Assembly (NCBI RefSeq): GCF_008124525.1
Contig: NZ_VNHJ01000004.1
Location: forward strand, 186,001 to 250,000
Origin: Oceanicella actignis
GTDB taxonomy: Bacteria > Pseudomonadota > Alphaproteobacteria > Rhodobacterales > Rhodobacteraceae
Reading direction: 5' to 3'
Length of the DNA: 64,000 nucleotides
Shown: positions 10,178 through 18,948 of the stretch, one piece after another
How the letters are laid out: each line of letters starts with the position of its first letter
Numbering within the stretch: the stretch's first letter is position 1
Program-made: the position numbers and the translations under genes
Notes under the pieces: model-generated
The model's input: the letters and a program-made list of their open reading frames with translations, nothing else
Database searches by the model: none
Told to the model about the DNA's origin: nothing

Positions 10178-10226
10178 TCGGCCGGGGTCTCGCGGCCAGG
10201 GTCGTGCGGCCGGGGTCTTGCGGCCG
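10178..10226. repeat. 14-bp tandem repeat after the aspartate aminotransferase gene
   Basis: Three full 14-bp units run head to tail: TCGGCCGGGGTCTC (10178-10191), GCGGCCAGGGTCGT (10192-10205) and GCGGCCGGGGTCTT (10206-10219), followed by a half unit. More decayed copies of GCGGCCAGGGnCG extend back to about 10135. The array sits in the 318-base gap between two plus-strand genes and encodes nothing I recognise. Confidence 0.7.
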
Positions 10227-10350
10227 CGCGCGGGGGGAGAGGCGGCGCGCGCCCTCGGCCCCGCGCGCCCTAGGCCCCACGCGGCGTCCGGCCCGGCGGC
10301 GCGCGCCGTCGGGCCGGCACGGCGCCCCGTTCCCGCGCGAACCGCGCCCG

Positions 10351-10379
10351 TTGTCCCCTCTGCGCCCCGCCGGTAACGT
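10351..10379 (+). promoter_or_regulatory. Candidate promoter of the YbdK-type ligase gene
   Basis: TTGTCC (10351-10356), a 17-nt spacer and TAACGT (10374-10379). Transcription would start near 10386. That rules out the in-frame ATG at 10381 and supports the ATG at 10420 as the gene start. Confidence 0.5.
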
Positions 10380-10419
10380 CATGACCGCGCGCAGCGAAAA
10401 CCCACGGAGGGGACAGCGG

Positions 10420-11547
10420 ATGGAACGACCCAGCCTGACCGTCGGCATCGAGGAGGAATACCTGATCGTCGACCGCGAGACGCGCGATCTGGTCGCCCGT
10501 CCCGATCCCGCCTTCATGCAGGCCTGCGAGCGGCGCCTGGGCAAGCGCGTGACGGTCGAGTTCCTGCAATGCCAGGTCGAGGTCGGCACCGCCCCGCACG
10601 CCACCGTCCCCGAAGCGGCGGACGAGCTGCGCGCCCTGCGCGCCGCCGTCGCCCAGACGGCGGCCGAGTTCGGCTATGCGCCCATCGCCGCCTCGTCCCA
10701 CCCCTTCGCCCGCTGGCGCGATCAGACCCACACCCGCAAGGAGCGCTACGACGCCCTGCGCGCCGATCTGGGCCAGACCGTGCGCCGGCTGCTGATCTGC
10801 GGGTGCCATGTGCATGTCGGCGTCGAGGACGAGGACCTGCGCATCGACCTGATGAACCAGGCGGCGTATTTCCTGCCCCATCTTCTGGCGCTCAGCTGCT
10901 CGTCCCCGTTCTGGGAGGGCGAGGACACCGGCCTGGCCAGCTACCGGCTGACGGTGTTCGACGCCCTGCCCCGCACCGGGCTGCCCGATCCGCTCGGCTC
11001 GTATTCGGAATACCGGCGCCTGACCGACCAGCTGGTGCGCTCGGGCTGCATCGAGGACGCGACGCGCATCTGGTGGGACATCCGGCCCTCGGACCGCTTC
11101 CCCACGCTCGAGCAGCGGGTCACGGACGTGTGCTCGCTGGCGCGCGACGCGGCGACGGTGGCCGCGCTCTATCAGAGCCTTCTGGCCTATCTGTTCCGCC
11201 TGCGCACGCGCAACCAGCGCTGGCGGCTGTATCCGCACACGCTGATCCGCGAAAACCGCTGGCGCGCCCAGCGCTACGGCGTCTCGGGCGAGCTGGTCGA
11301 TCACGGGCGCGCGCGCCTTGCCCCCATGGCCGACCTGGTCGAGGAGCTGATCGACATGCTCGGCCCCGACGCCGAGGCGCTGGGCTGCGCGGCCGAGCTG
11401 CGCCATGCGCGCGCCATCGCCGCGCAGGGCGTGTCGGCCGACCGGCAGCGGCGCGTGCACGCCGCCGCGCTCGAGGCCGGCGCCGATCCGGCCGAAGCCA
11501 TGCGCGCGGTCGTCGATTCGCTGATCGAGGAATTCGCCGCAGGCTGA
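10420..11547 (+). CDS. YbdK-type carboxylate-amine ligase (glutamate-cysteine ligase 2 family)
   Basis: ATP-dependent ligase of the GCS2 family. E. coli YbdK has weak gamma-glutamyl-cysteine ligase activity, and the physiological substrate is generally unknown. The 375 residues match the usual 370-380. Motifs are TVGIEEEYLIVDRETRDLV at the N terminus, EFLQCQVEVGTAPH, HPFARWRDQTHTRKERY, the metal-site ICGCHVHVGVED, and IWWDIRPSDRFPTLEQRVTD. The start at 10420 was chosen because GGAGGGG lies 8 nt upstream and a promoter at 10351-10379 would place the transcript start after the alternative ATG at 10381. It is followed by its own promoter-bearing neighbour, so it is probably monocistronic. Confidence 0.9.
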   Translation: MERPSLTVGIEEEYLIVDRETRDLVARPDPAFMQACERRLGKRVTVEFLQCQVEVGTAPHATVPEAADELRALRAAVAQTAAEFGYAPIAASSHPFARWRDQTHTRKERYDALRADLGQTVRRLLICGCHVHVGVEDEDLRIDLMNQAAYFLPHLLALSCSSPFWEGEDTGLASYRLTVFDALPRTGLPDPLGSYSEYRRLTDQLVRSGCIEDATRIWWDIRPSDRFPTLEQRVTDVCSLARDAATVAALYQSLLAYLFRLRTRNQRWRLYPHTLIRENRWRAQRYGVSGELVDHGRARLAPMADLVEELIDMLGPDAEALGCAAELRHARAIAAQGVSADRQRRVHAAALEAGADPAEAMRAVVDSLIEEFAAG

Positions 11548-11549
11548 GC

Positions 11550-11588
11550 TTGGCGATCCCCCGCCCGCCGCGCTAACCTTTTGCGCAA
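11550..11588 (+). promoter_or_regulatory. Candidate promoter of the DUF2189 gene with a TTGCGCAA site at the start point
   Basis: TTGGCG (11550-11555), an 18-nt spacer and TAACCT (11574-11579). The palindrome TTGCGCAA (11581-11588) covers the expected transcription start. The same 8-mer recurs at other promoter regions in this window. Confidence 0.45.
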
Positions 11589-11615
11589 CGAAACGAAGAC
11601 GCAGGGGGAAACGCC

Positions 11616-12473
11616 ATGAACGCGCAAACGCCGCGCGCCTATCCGCCCATGCCCAGGGTGCGGCCGCTGAGCTGGGCCGACATCCGCGACGCGGTGGCCA
11701 GGGGGCTGGACGATTTCCGCGCCGCGCCGCTCTACGGGCTGTTCTTCGGCGGCATCTTCGCCGCGGGCGGGCTGTTGATGCTGGCCTTCCTGACGCGGCT
11801 CGAGATGCCGTGGATGATCCTGTTCCTCGGGGTCGGCTTCCCGCTCATCGGACCCTTCGCGGCGGTCGGGCTTTACGAGGTCAGCCGCCGGCGCGAGCTG
11901 GGCCTGCCGCTGAGCTGGCGCGCCGTTCTGGGGGTGGTCTTCGCCCAGAGCCGGCGCGAGCTGGGCTGGATGGCCTTCGTGACGCTCTTCATCTTCTGGG
12001 TGTGGATCTATCAGGTGCGGCTCTTGCTGGCGCTGTTCCTGGGGGGCAAGTCCTTCTCCTCGCTGGACGAGTTCCTGACCGTCGTCGCGACCACCCCCGA
12101 GGGGCTGGGCTTTCTGGCGGTGGGCACGCTCGACGGCGCCTTTCTGGCGACGGTGCTGTTCTCGGCCACGGTGACGGCGATTCCGCTGCTTCTGGACCGC
12201 GAGCGCGACTTCATCACGGCGCTGATCGTCAGCTTCCAGACGGTTTTCCGCTCGCCCGTGGTGATGATCGGCTGGGCGTGGATCGTGACCGCGACGGTGA
12301 TGCTGTCGATGCTGCCGGCCTTTCTGGGGCTGGTGGTGACGCTGCCGGTGCTGGGCCATGCGACCTGGCATCTTTACCGCCGCGCGGTCGAGCCCGACGA
12401 GGCCCCCACGCAGGACGCGGCCGGCGCGCCCCCGGGCGCGGGCGACGCCGACGCGCTGCGCGGGCCGGCCTGA
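11616..12473 (+). CDS. DUF2189 integral membrane protein
   Basis: Inner-membrane protein of 285 residues with no known biochemical function. It shows the DUF2189 pattern: an N-terminal cytoplasmic stretch ending RVRPLSWADIRDAVARGLDD, then LYGLFFGGIFAAGGLLMLAF as helix 1. Further helices follow (MILFLGVGFPLIGPFAAVGL, MAFVTLFIFWVWIYQVRLLL, GAFLATVLFSATVTAIPLLL, WAWIVTATVMLSMLPAFLGL) and a polar, Pro/Ala-rich tail. GCAGGGGGAA precedes the ATG. A hairpin terminator begins 12 nt after the stop. Confidence 0.9.
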   Translation: MNAQTPRAYPPMPRVRPLSWADIRDAVARGLDDFRAAPLYGLFFGGIFAAGGLLMLAFLTRLEMPWMILFLGVGFPLIGPFAAVGLYEVSRRRELGLPLSWRAVLGVVFAQSRRELGWMAFVTLFIFWVWIYQVRLLLALFLGGKSFSSLDEFLTVVATTPEGLGFLAVGTLDGAFLATVLFSATVTAIPLLLDRERDFITALIVSFQTVFRSPVVMIGWAWIVTATVMLSMLPAFLGLVVTLPVLGHATWHLYRRAVEPDEAPTQDAAGAPPGAGDADALRGPA

Positions 12474-12485
12474 GGCACGGGAAAT

Positions 12486-12520
12486 GGCGCGGCGACCCTT
12501 GAGATCGCCGCGCCTGCCTT
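12486..12520 (+). terminator. Hairpin terminator after the DUF2189 gene
   Basis: A perfect 10-bp stem, GGCGCGGCGA (12486-12495) with TCGCCGCGCC (12505-12514), closes a 9-nt loop and is followed by TGCCTTT. The T run is short, so termination may be partial. Confidence 0.6.
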
Positions 12521-12532
12521 TGAATGCGGAAC

Positions 12533-12546
12533 TGAAATCAATTTCA
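12533..12546. other. Inverted repeat TGAAAT-CA-ATTTCA in the convergent gap
   Basis: A perfect 6-bp inverted repeat with a 2-nt spacer in an unusually AT-rich stretch between two convergent genes (gap 12474-12840). No start codon with a ribosome site follows on either strand nearby, so I cannot say whether it is a protein-binding site. Confidence 0.3.
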
Positions 12547-12771
12547 ACCAAGAGGGACCGGCGCGCCCCGCGACGCACGCCTTGTCAAATCAGGCGCCGC
12601 GGCTTTCGCCGCTCCGGTCGGGATCCCGTGGGATCCGTCGATGCCGGCGGCTTCCCCTCCGCCGGTCTTCTCCCCCCATGCGATTGCGTCATCAACGATT
12701 CCGAAACTATCGATTCGTCGTGACAGGATCGTGACGTTGCGTCGGGCGGGCGCGAAAAAACGCCGAAGCGG

Positions 12772-12819
12772 CTGAACCGCCCCCCGAACCGCCGTCCGAA
12801 CCGCCCCGCGAATCGCGCC
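12772..12819. repeat. 12-bp tandem repeat after the FAD dehydrogenase gene
   Basis: Four consecutive 12-bp units of the type CCGAACCGCCCC: 12772-12783, 12784-12795, 12796-12807 and, more decayed, 12808-12819. A further weak copy lies on each side. It lies 22 bases beyond the stop of the minus-strand gene ending at 12841. Confidence 0.65.
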
Positions 12820-12840
12820 CGAAGCGCCCCCGCGCCGGCC

Positions 12841-14499
<1,659 letters not shown>

Positions 14500-14633
14500 G
14501 CGCTCCTCCGCCCTCGCGCCGGTCCCGACGCCGGCTTCGGCGCAAGCGTGCCCCGTCGCCGCGCAGCCCGCAAGACGCCGCCCGGCGCGCGCGGCCGGCC
14601 CCCGCCGAAGCGCCGCCGGGGCGGGGGCGGCCT

Positions 14634-15479
14634 TCAGCCTGGCGGGGGACGGCGGCCCTGCTCGGCGCGGCGGGCGCGGCGCGCGGCGCGCGCGGTCCAC
14701 AGCCGCAGCGCCGGGCGCAGGGCGTCGCCCAGCCGGCCGAGCGCCGCCAGCTCGGCGCCGACGAAGACCTCGGCCCTGCCCCGCGCCATCCCGCGCAGCA
14801 AGGCGCGCGCGACCTCTTCGGCCGAGCGCACCCGCGCCGCGCCCGACAGCGCCGCCAGCTCGGGCGGCTTGAGCGGCCGTTCCGCCGCCAGTTGCGGCGT
14901 GTCCGTGTCGGGCGGATGGCAGATGGTGACGCCGACGCCGAAGGGCGCGCATTCGGCGCGCAGCGTCTCGGCAAGCCCGCGCAGCGCGAACTTGGTCGGC
15001 CCGTAAGCCGCGTAGCCCGGCAGCCCCACAAGCCCCGCGCCCGACCCGACCAGCCCCGCCGCGCCGCGCCTGCGCGCGCGCATTCCCGCAAGCGCCGGGC
15101 GCAGCAGGTTGAGCGCGCCGAAATAGTTCACCTCCATCAAGGCGCGGAACGCCTCGGGCGGCAGCGCCTCGAAACGGCCCGGCAAGGTCGCGCCCGCCGA
15201 CAGGATCAGCGTCTCGACCGGCCCGAATTCGCCCTCGGCCTCGCGCAGCGCTCGCGCCGCCGCCTCGGCGTCGGTCACGTCCAGCGGCGCGACGCGCACC
15301 CGCGCGCCCGGCGCGGCGCGGCGCACGCGCTCGGCGGCGGCGCTCAGCCGCGCCGAGTCGCGGGCGGCCAGGGTCACCGGCGCGCCCCGCCGCGCCAGAA
15401 GCTCGGCCGCGGCAAGGCCGATGCCGCTCGATCCGCCCGAGACGAAGGCGTGGCCGTCGGTCAGGCGCCTGGGGGACAT
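14634..15479 (-). CDS. Short-chain dehydrogenase resembling 3-ketodihydrosphingosine reductase
   Basis: NAD(P)H-dependent reductase of 281 residues. It has the cofactor loop SGGSSGIG near residues 14-21, NADP-type ARDS after strand 2, the active-site Ser in SGAGLVGLPGYAAYGPTK, and the catalytic YGPTK. Unusual for generic SDRs is the segment ICHPPDTDTPQLAAERPLKP followed by AEEVARALLRGMARGRAEVFVG. Eukaryotic 3-ketodihydrosphingosine reductases (KDSR) share the PPDTDTP motif at the same place. This suggests reduction of a long-chain 3-ketone, possibly in sphingoid-base synthesis, but no serine palmitoyltransferase lies in the window. The start follows GGAGGAGCG; an in-frame ATG four codons upstream has a poorer site. 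Confidence 0.85.
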   Translation of the reverse strand: MSPRRLTDGHAFVSGGSSGIGLAAAELLARRGAPVTLAARDSARLSAAAERVRRAAPGARVRVAPLDVTDAEAAARALREAEGEFGPVETLILSAGATLPGRFEALPPEAFRALMEVNYFGALNLLRPALAGMRARRRGAAGLVGSGAGLVGLPGYAAYGPTKFALRGLAETLRAECAPFGVGVTICHPPDTDTPQLAAERPLKPPELAALSGAARVRSAEEVARALLRGMARGRAEVFVGAELAALGRLGDALRPALRLWTARAARRARRAEQGRRPPPG

Positions 15480-15646
15480 GCGCTCCTCCATCGCAGTTGC
15501 GGGCGCGCCAGGGCGCCGGCCGCGCCAGTGGGCGCCGCGGCGGGCGCGGATGTCAACGGCGGGCCGGGGGGCGATCTTGCGTCGCGGGATCGGGGCGCTC
15601 GAGATCGGGGGCCCGAGAGCGCGTCGGTTCGGGGCCGAACTGAAAT

Positions 15647-15661
15647 TGAAAATCATTCTCA
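15647..15661. promoter_or_regulatory. Fur-type operator (Fur/Mur box) upstream of the metal importer
   Basis: TGAAAATCATTCTCA fits the 15-base Fur-family palindrome TGAnAATnATTnTCA at every defined position, with one asymmetry between arms. It ends 6 nt before the -35 box of the troABCD promoter. In alphaproteobacteria such boxes are used by Fur or by its manganese-sensing variant Mur. Repression under metal sufficiency is therefore likely. Confidence 0.75.
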
Positions 15662-15667
15662 TTTATC

Positions 15668-15697
15668 TTGACGCGACGCCGCCCGCGCGCCTAGATG
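15668..15697 (+). promoter_or_regulatory. Candidate troABCD promoter
   Basis: TTGACG (15668-15673), an 18-nt spacer and TAGATG (15692-15697), with AAGGAG and the troA ATG 29 nt further on. The Fur-type box lies directly upstream. Confidence 0.55.
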
Positions 15698-15726
15698 AGA
15701 ACGGCTCGCAAGAAGGAGAACCGCGC

Positions 15727-16734
15727 ATGACCCACCGACGCCTGGCGCAAGCCGCCAACGCCCGCGCCGCCGCGCCGACCCGGCGGGGCCTGCTGGCCGG
15801 CGCCGCAGCGCTGGCGCTGGCGGCGGCCGCGCCGCTGCGCGCGCAGGACAAGCCGCGCGTCGTCTGCACCACCTCGATGCTGGGCGACATGATGCGCAAC
15901 CTCGCCGGCGGCCGGGCCGAGGTCCGGGCGCTCATGGGCCCGGGGATCGATCCGCATTCCTACCGGCAGACGCGCTCGGACGTGGCGCTGATGCTGCGCG
16001 CAGATCTGATGGTGTGGCACGGGCTGTGGCTCGAGGCGCAGATGGACGACTTCCTGCGCGAGCTGGCCCGGCGCAAGCCCGCCGCCGCGCTGGCCGAATC
16101 CCTGCCGCGCGCGCTGCTGCGCCCGCATGACTCCTACCCCGACCGCTGGGACCCGCATGTGTGGATGGACCCGGCCCTGTGGGCGCGCCTGCTGACGCCG
16201 GCGGCGGCGCTGCTTGCGCGCATCGACCCCGAGGGCGCCGACGCCTTCGCCGCCGCGGCCGAGCGGCACGGCGCCGAGATGGCCGCCCTCGACGCCTATG
16301 CGCGCGAGACCCTGGCCACCGTCCCGCCCGAGCGGCGCGTGCTGATCACGGCGCATGACGCCTTCGGCTATTTCGGCCGCGCCTATGGCTTCGAGGTGAT
16401 GGGCGTGCAGGGCATGTCCACCGAGTCCGAGGCCGGCCTGCAGCGCATCCGCCAGCTGGTGGACGTGCTGGTCTCGCGCCGCGTGGGCGCGGTGTTCGTG
16501 GAAAGCTCGGTCTCCGAGCGCAATCTGCGCGCGCTGATCGAGGGCGCGGCCGCGCGCGGGCACGAGGTGCGCGTGGGGGCCGAGCTCTACTCGGACGCCA
16601 TGGGGCCCGAGGGCAGCTACGAGGGCACGTATCTGGGCATGATCGATCACAACGTGACCGCCATCGCCCGCGCGCTGGGCGGACGGGCGCCGGCGCGCGG
16701 CATGCGCGGGCTTCTGCGCGAGGCGCAAACATGA
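15727..16734 (+). CDS. troA: Metal ABC transporter substrate-binding protein, TroA/MntA type
   Basis: Periplasmic protein that captures Mn2+, Zn2+ or Fe2+ for the permease encoded downstream. The 335 residues begin with a signal region, TRRGLLAGAAALALAAAAPLRAQ; the paired Arg allow Tat export. The mature part has the TroA fold. VVCTTSMLGDMMRNLAGG starts lobe 1, metal ligands are likely in GPGIDPHSYRQT and DPHVWMDP, and ITAHDAFGYFGRAYGFEVMGVQGMSTESEAGL joins the lobes. VGAVFVESSVSERNLRALIE and an acidic ligand region GAELYSDAMG follow. This subtype more often carries Mn or Fe than Zn. AAGGAG precedes the ATG; the stop overlaps troB by ATGA. Confidence 0.93.
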   Translation: MTHRRLAQAANARAAAPTRRGLLAGAAALALAAAAPLRAQDKPRVVCTTSMLGDMMRNLAGGRAEVRALMGPGIDPHSYRQTRSDVALMLRADLMVWHGLWLEAQMDDFLRELARRKPAAALAESLPRALLRPHDSYPDRWDPHVWMDPALWARLLTPAAALLARIDPEGADAFAAAAERHGAEMAALDAYARETLATVPPERRVLITAHDAFGYFGRAYGFEVMGVQGMSTESEAGLQRIRQLVDVLVSRRVGAVFVESSVSERNLRALIEGAAARGHEVRVGAELYSDAMGPEGSYEGTYLGMIDHNVTAIARALGGRAPARGMRGLLREAQT

Positions 16735-17570
16735 GCGCCGCCTGCGAAGCCGCCGCGGCGGCCGGACCCGCCCGGCTTGCGCGCGATGCCGCGGCGGGCG
16801 CGGCCGAGAGGGCCGGGACGGCGACCATGGCGCTCGCCCCCGCCCAGGGCATGAGCGTGCGCGGTCTGAGCGTCAGCTACGGGCGCATCCCGGCGATCAT
16901 GGACGTGGACGCCGATTTTCCCCTCGGCGCCATGACCGCCATCATCGGCCCCAACGGCGCGGGCAAGTCGACTCTGCTCAAGGCGGCGCTCGGGCTTGTG
17001 CCGCGGCTGACGGGCGAGGTGCGCGTCCTGGGCCGCCCGCTCGAGCGCGCGCGCGACCTGATCGCCTATGTGCCGCAGCGCGCCTCGGTGGATTGGGAGT
17101 TCCCCGCCCGCGTCATCGACGTGGCGTTGATGGGGCTTTACCGGCGCAAGGGGCTGTGGCGCCTGTTCGACCGGAACGACCGCCGCCGGGCGATGGAATG
17201 CCTGGCCATGGTGGGGATGGAGAGCTTCGCCCGGCGCCAGATCGGCGAGCTGTCGGGCGGCCAGCAGCAGCGCGTGTTCATCGCCCGCGCCCTGGCGCAG
17301 GATGCGCAGGCCTATCTGCTGGACGAGCCCTTCGCCGGCGTCGACGCGGCGACCGAGCGCGCCATCGTCGCGGTTCTGCGCCAGCTGCGCGACGCCGGGC
17401 GGGCGGTGGTCTGCGTGCATCATGATCTGAGCACCGCGCCGGTCTATTTCGACCGGGCGCTGCTGCTCAACCGCGTGGTCGTGGCGCAGGGCCCGACGGC
17501 CGAGACGCTGACCCCGCGCAACCTGCGGCTGGCCTATGGCGGCCGGCTCGAGACCGCGGCGACGCCATGA
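16731..17570 (+). CDS. troB: Metal ABC transporter ATPase, TroB/MntB type
   Basis: Cytoplasmic ATPase of the metal importer, 279 residues. Walker A is IIGPNGAGKST near residues 71-81, the signature is ELSGGQQQR, Walker B is YLLDEPFAGVDA and the switch His is in VCVHHDLST. AYVPQRASVDWEFPARVIDV is typical of TroB/ZnuC ATPases. About 40 Ala-rich residues precede the ABC domain. An internal start at 16827 or 16851 would give the usual length, but the ATGA overlap with troA (16731-16734) favours the long form. Confidence 0.93.
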   Translation: MSAACEAAAAAGPARLARDAAAGAAERAGTATMALAPAQGMSVRGLSVSYGRIPAIMDVDADFPLGAMTAIIGPNGAGKSTLLKAALGLVPRLTGEVRVLGRPLERARDLIAYVPQRASVDWEFPARVIDVALMGLYRRKGLWRLFDRNDRRRAMECLAMVGMESFARRQIGELSGGQQQRVFIARALAQDAQAYLLDEPFAGVDAATERAIVAVLRQLRDAGRAVVCVHHDLSTAPVYFDRALLLNRVVVAQGPTAETLTPRNLRLAYGGRLETAATP

Positions 17571-17716
17571 CCCGCGCGGCCGGGTCCCGCCGCGCGCCGC
17601 AGGACCCTTCCGGGCGCCGCCGCCCCATGCACCCGTTCCTCGCGCGCAGCCCTGCGCCCAAGCTCGCGGCGGGCGAAGGCGCGCGGGGCTGCGCCGCGCG
17701 AAGCAGGGTCTCGTGA
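17567..17716 (+). CDS. Possible 49-residue coupling ORF between troB and troC
   Basis: The ATG overlaps the troB stop (ATGA), and the TGA at 17714-17716 sits directly before the troC start at 17719. The product is Arg/Pro/Ala-rich with no recognisable domain and may be a chance frame. Its position exactly fills the only large gap in the operon, so it could serve to pass ribosomes to troC. Confidence 0.2.
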   Translation: MTRAAGSRRAPQDPSGRRRPMHPFLARSPAPKLAAGEGARGCAARSRVS

Positions 17717-17718
17717 TT

Positions 17719-18948
17719 ATGGACCCGATGAGCGAATTCCTGCGCGCCCTGACCTTGAACGCCGGCTACAACGCCGCGCTGGTCGCCGTCGGCGCGGCGC
17801 TGCTGGGCGCGGCGGGCGGCGCGGCGGGAACCTTCGTCGGCCTCAGGCGGCGCGCCCTGGCCACCGACGCGGCGGCCCATGCCACGCTGCCGGGGGTGGC
17901 GGCGGCGTTCATGCTGATGGCGTGGCTGGGCGGCGACGGGCGCTGGCTGCCGGGGCTGCTGGCGGGCTCGGCGCTGAGCGCGGCGCTGGGCATGTGGCTG
18001 GCCGACCGCATGGCCGCGCGCACGCGCTTGCCCGAGGATGCGGCCATCGGCGCGATCCTGTCCACCTTCTATGGGCTGGGCGTGGTGCTGCTGACGGTGA
18101 TCCAGGGCATGAACGCGGGCAAGGCGGCGGGGCTGTCGGGCTTTCTGCTGGGGCAGACGGCGGGCATGCTGCGCGCCGAGGCGCTGACCATCGCCGCGGC
18201 GGGCGCGCTGGCCGGACTGATCGCCTTTGCGCTGCGCAGGCCGATGACGCTGGTCTGCTTCGATCCGGGCCATGCGGCGGCGATGGGCGTGCCGGTGCGC
18301 GCGGTGGATCTGGCGATCATGGGCCTTGCGGTCGGCGTGACGGTGATCGGGCTCAAGATCGTGGGGCTGGTGCTGGTGGTGGCCTTGCTGATCGTGCCGC
18401 CGGCGGCGGCGCGCTTCTGGACCGACCGGGTCGAAGCGATGACGGCGCTCGCCGCACTGATGGGCGCGGCGGCGGGGTGGATCGGCGCGGCGCTGTCGGC
18501 CTCGGCGCAGGACATGCCCGCGGGGGCGCTCATCGTGCTGACGGCGTTCGGGCTTTTCGCGCTGTCCATGCTGGCGGCGCCGAGGCGCGGCGCGCTGGCC
18601 GCGCTGGCCGCAAGGCGGGCGGTGCGGCGGCGCATGTTGCTGCGCCAGGGCCTGGCCGCCCTGGCGCGCGGCGCCGCCCCGGGCGATGCGGCGCAGCTTC
18701 GCGCGCTGCGCCGGGCCGGCATGATCGGTCCCGACGGCGCGCCCACCGCGCGCGGGCTTGCGGCCGCCGCCGAGGTGGCGCGCGACATGCGCCGACGCAG
18801 CTTTCTGCGCGGGGGCTACGCGCTGGATGCGGGGCTGACCGAGTTCCTGACGCGCGACGACGGGCTGACCCCGCTCGAGCGCATGCTGGCGCCAGATCAG
18901 CTGGCGGCGCTGGACGCGGCCATGGCAAGCGGCGGAGAGGCGCCATGA
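17719..18948 (+). CDS. troC: Metal ABC transporter permease, TroC type, with DtxR-like C-terminal extension
   Basis: Inner-membrane permease of 409 residues. Residues 1-288 form the usual eight or so hydrophobic helices of the ABC-3 family, including RRRALATDAAAHATLPGVAA, FDPGHAAAMGVPVRAVDLAI and GLKIVGLVLVVALLIVPPAA. Residues 289-409 are an added soluble part: a basic stretch, then QLRALRRAGMIGPDGAPTAR, EVARDMRRRSFL and a helical end, LERMLAPDQLAALDAAMA. Its order resembles the winged helix and dimerisation helices of DtxR/MntR repressors. Chlamydial YtgC-YtgR has a comparable permease-repressor fusion. The start at 17719 is uncertain: an in-frame GTG at 17713 and an ATG at 17728 also exist. 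The stop overlaps troD by ATGA. Confidence 0.88.
   Translation: MDPMSEFLRALTLNAGYNAALVAVGAALLGAAGGAAGTFVGLRRRALATDAAAHATLPGVAAAFMLMAWLGGDGRWLPGLLAGSALSAALGMWLADRMAARTRLPEDAAIGAILSTFYGLGVVLLTVIQGMNAGKAAGLSGFLLGQTAGMLRAEALTIAAAGALAGLIAFALRRPMTLVCFDPGHAAAMGVPVRAVDLAIMGLAVGVTVIGLKIVGLVLVVALLIVPPAAARFWTDRVEAMTALAALMGAAAGWIGAALSASAQDMPAGALIVLTAFGLFALSMLAAPRRGALAALAARRAVRRRMLLRQGLAALARGAAPGDAAQLRALRRAGMIGPDGAPTARGLAAAAEVARDMRRRSFLRGGYALDAGLTEFLTRDDGLTPLERMLAPDQLAALDAAMASGGEAP

Noticed and set aside
12533-12546. TGAAAT-CA-ATTTCA as a Fur-type operator
   Set aside because: It lacks the TGAnAATnATTnTCA spacing and lies between the ends of two convergent genes, with no promoter to control.
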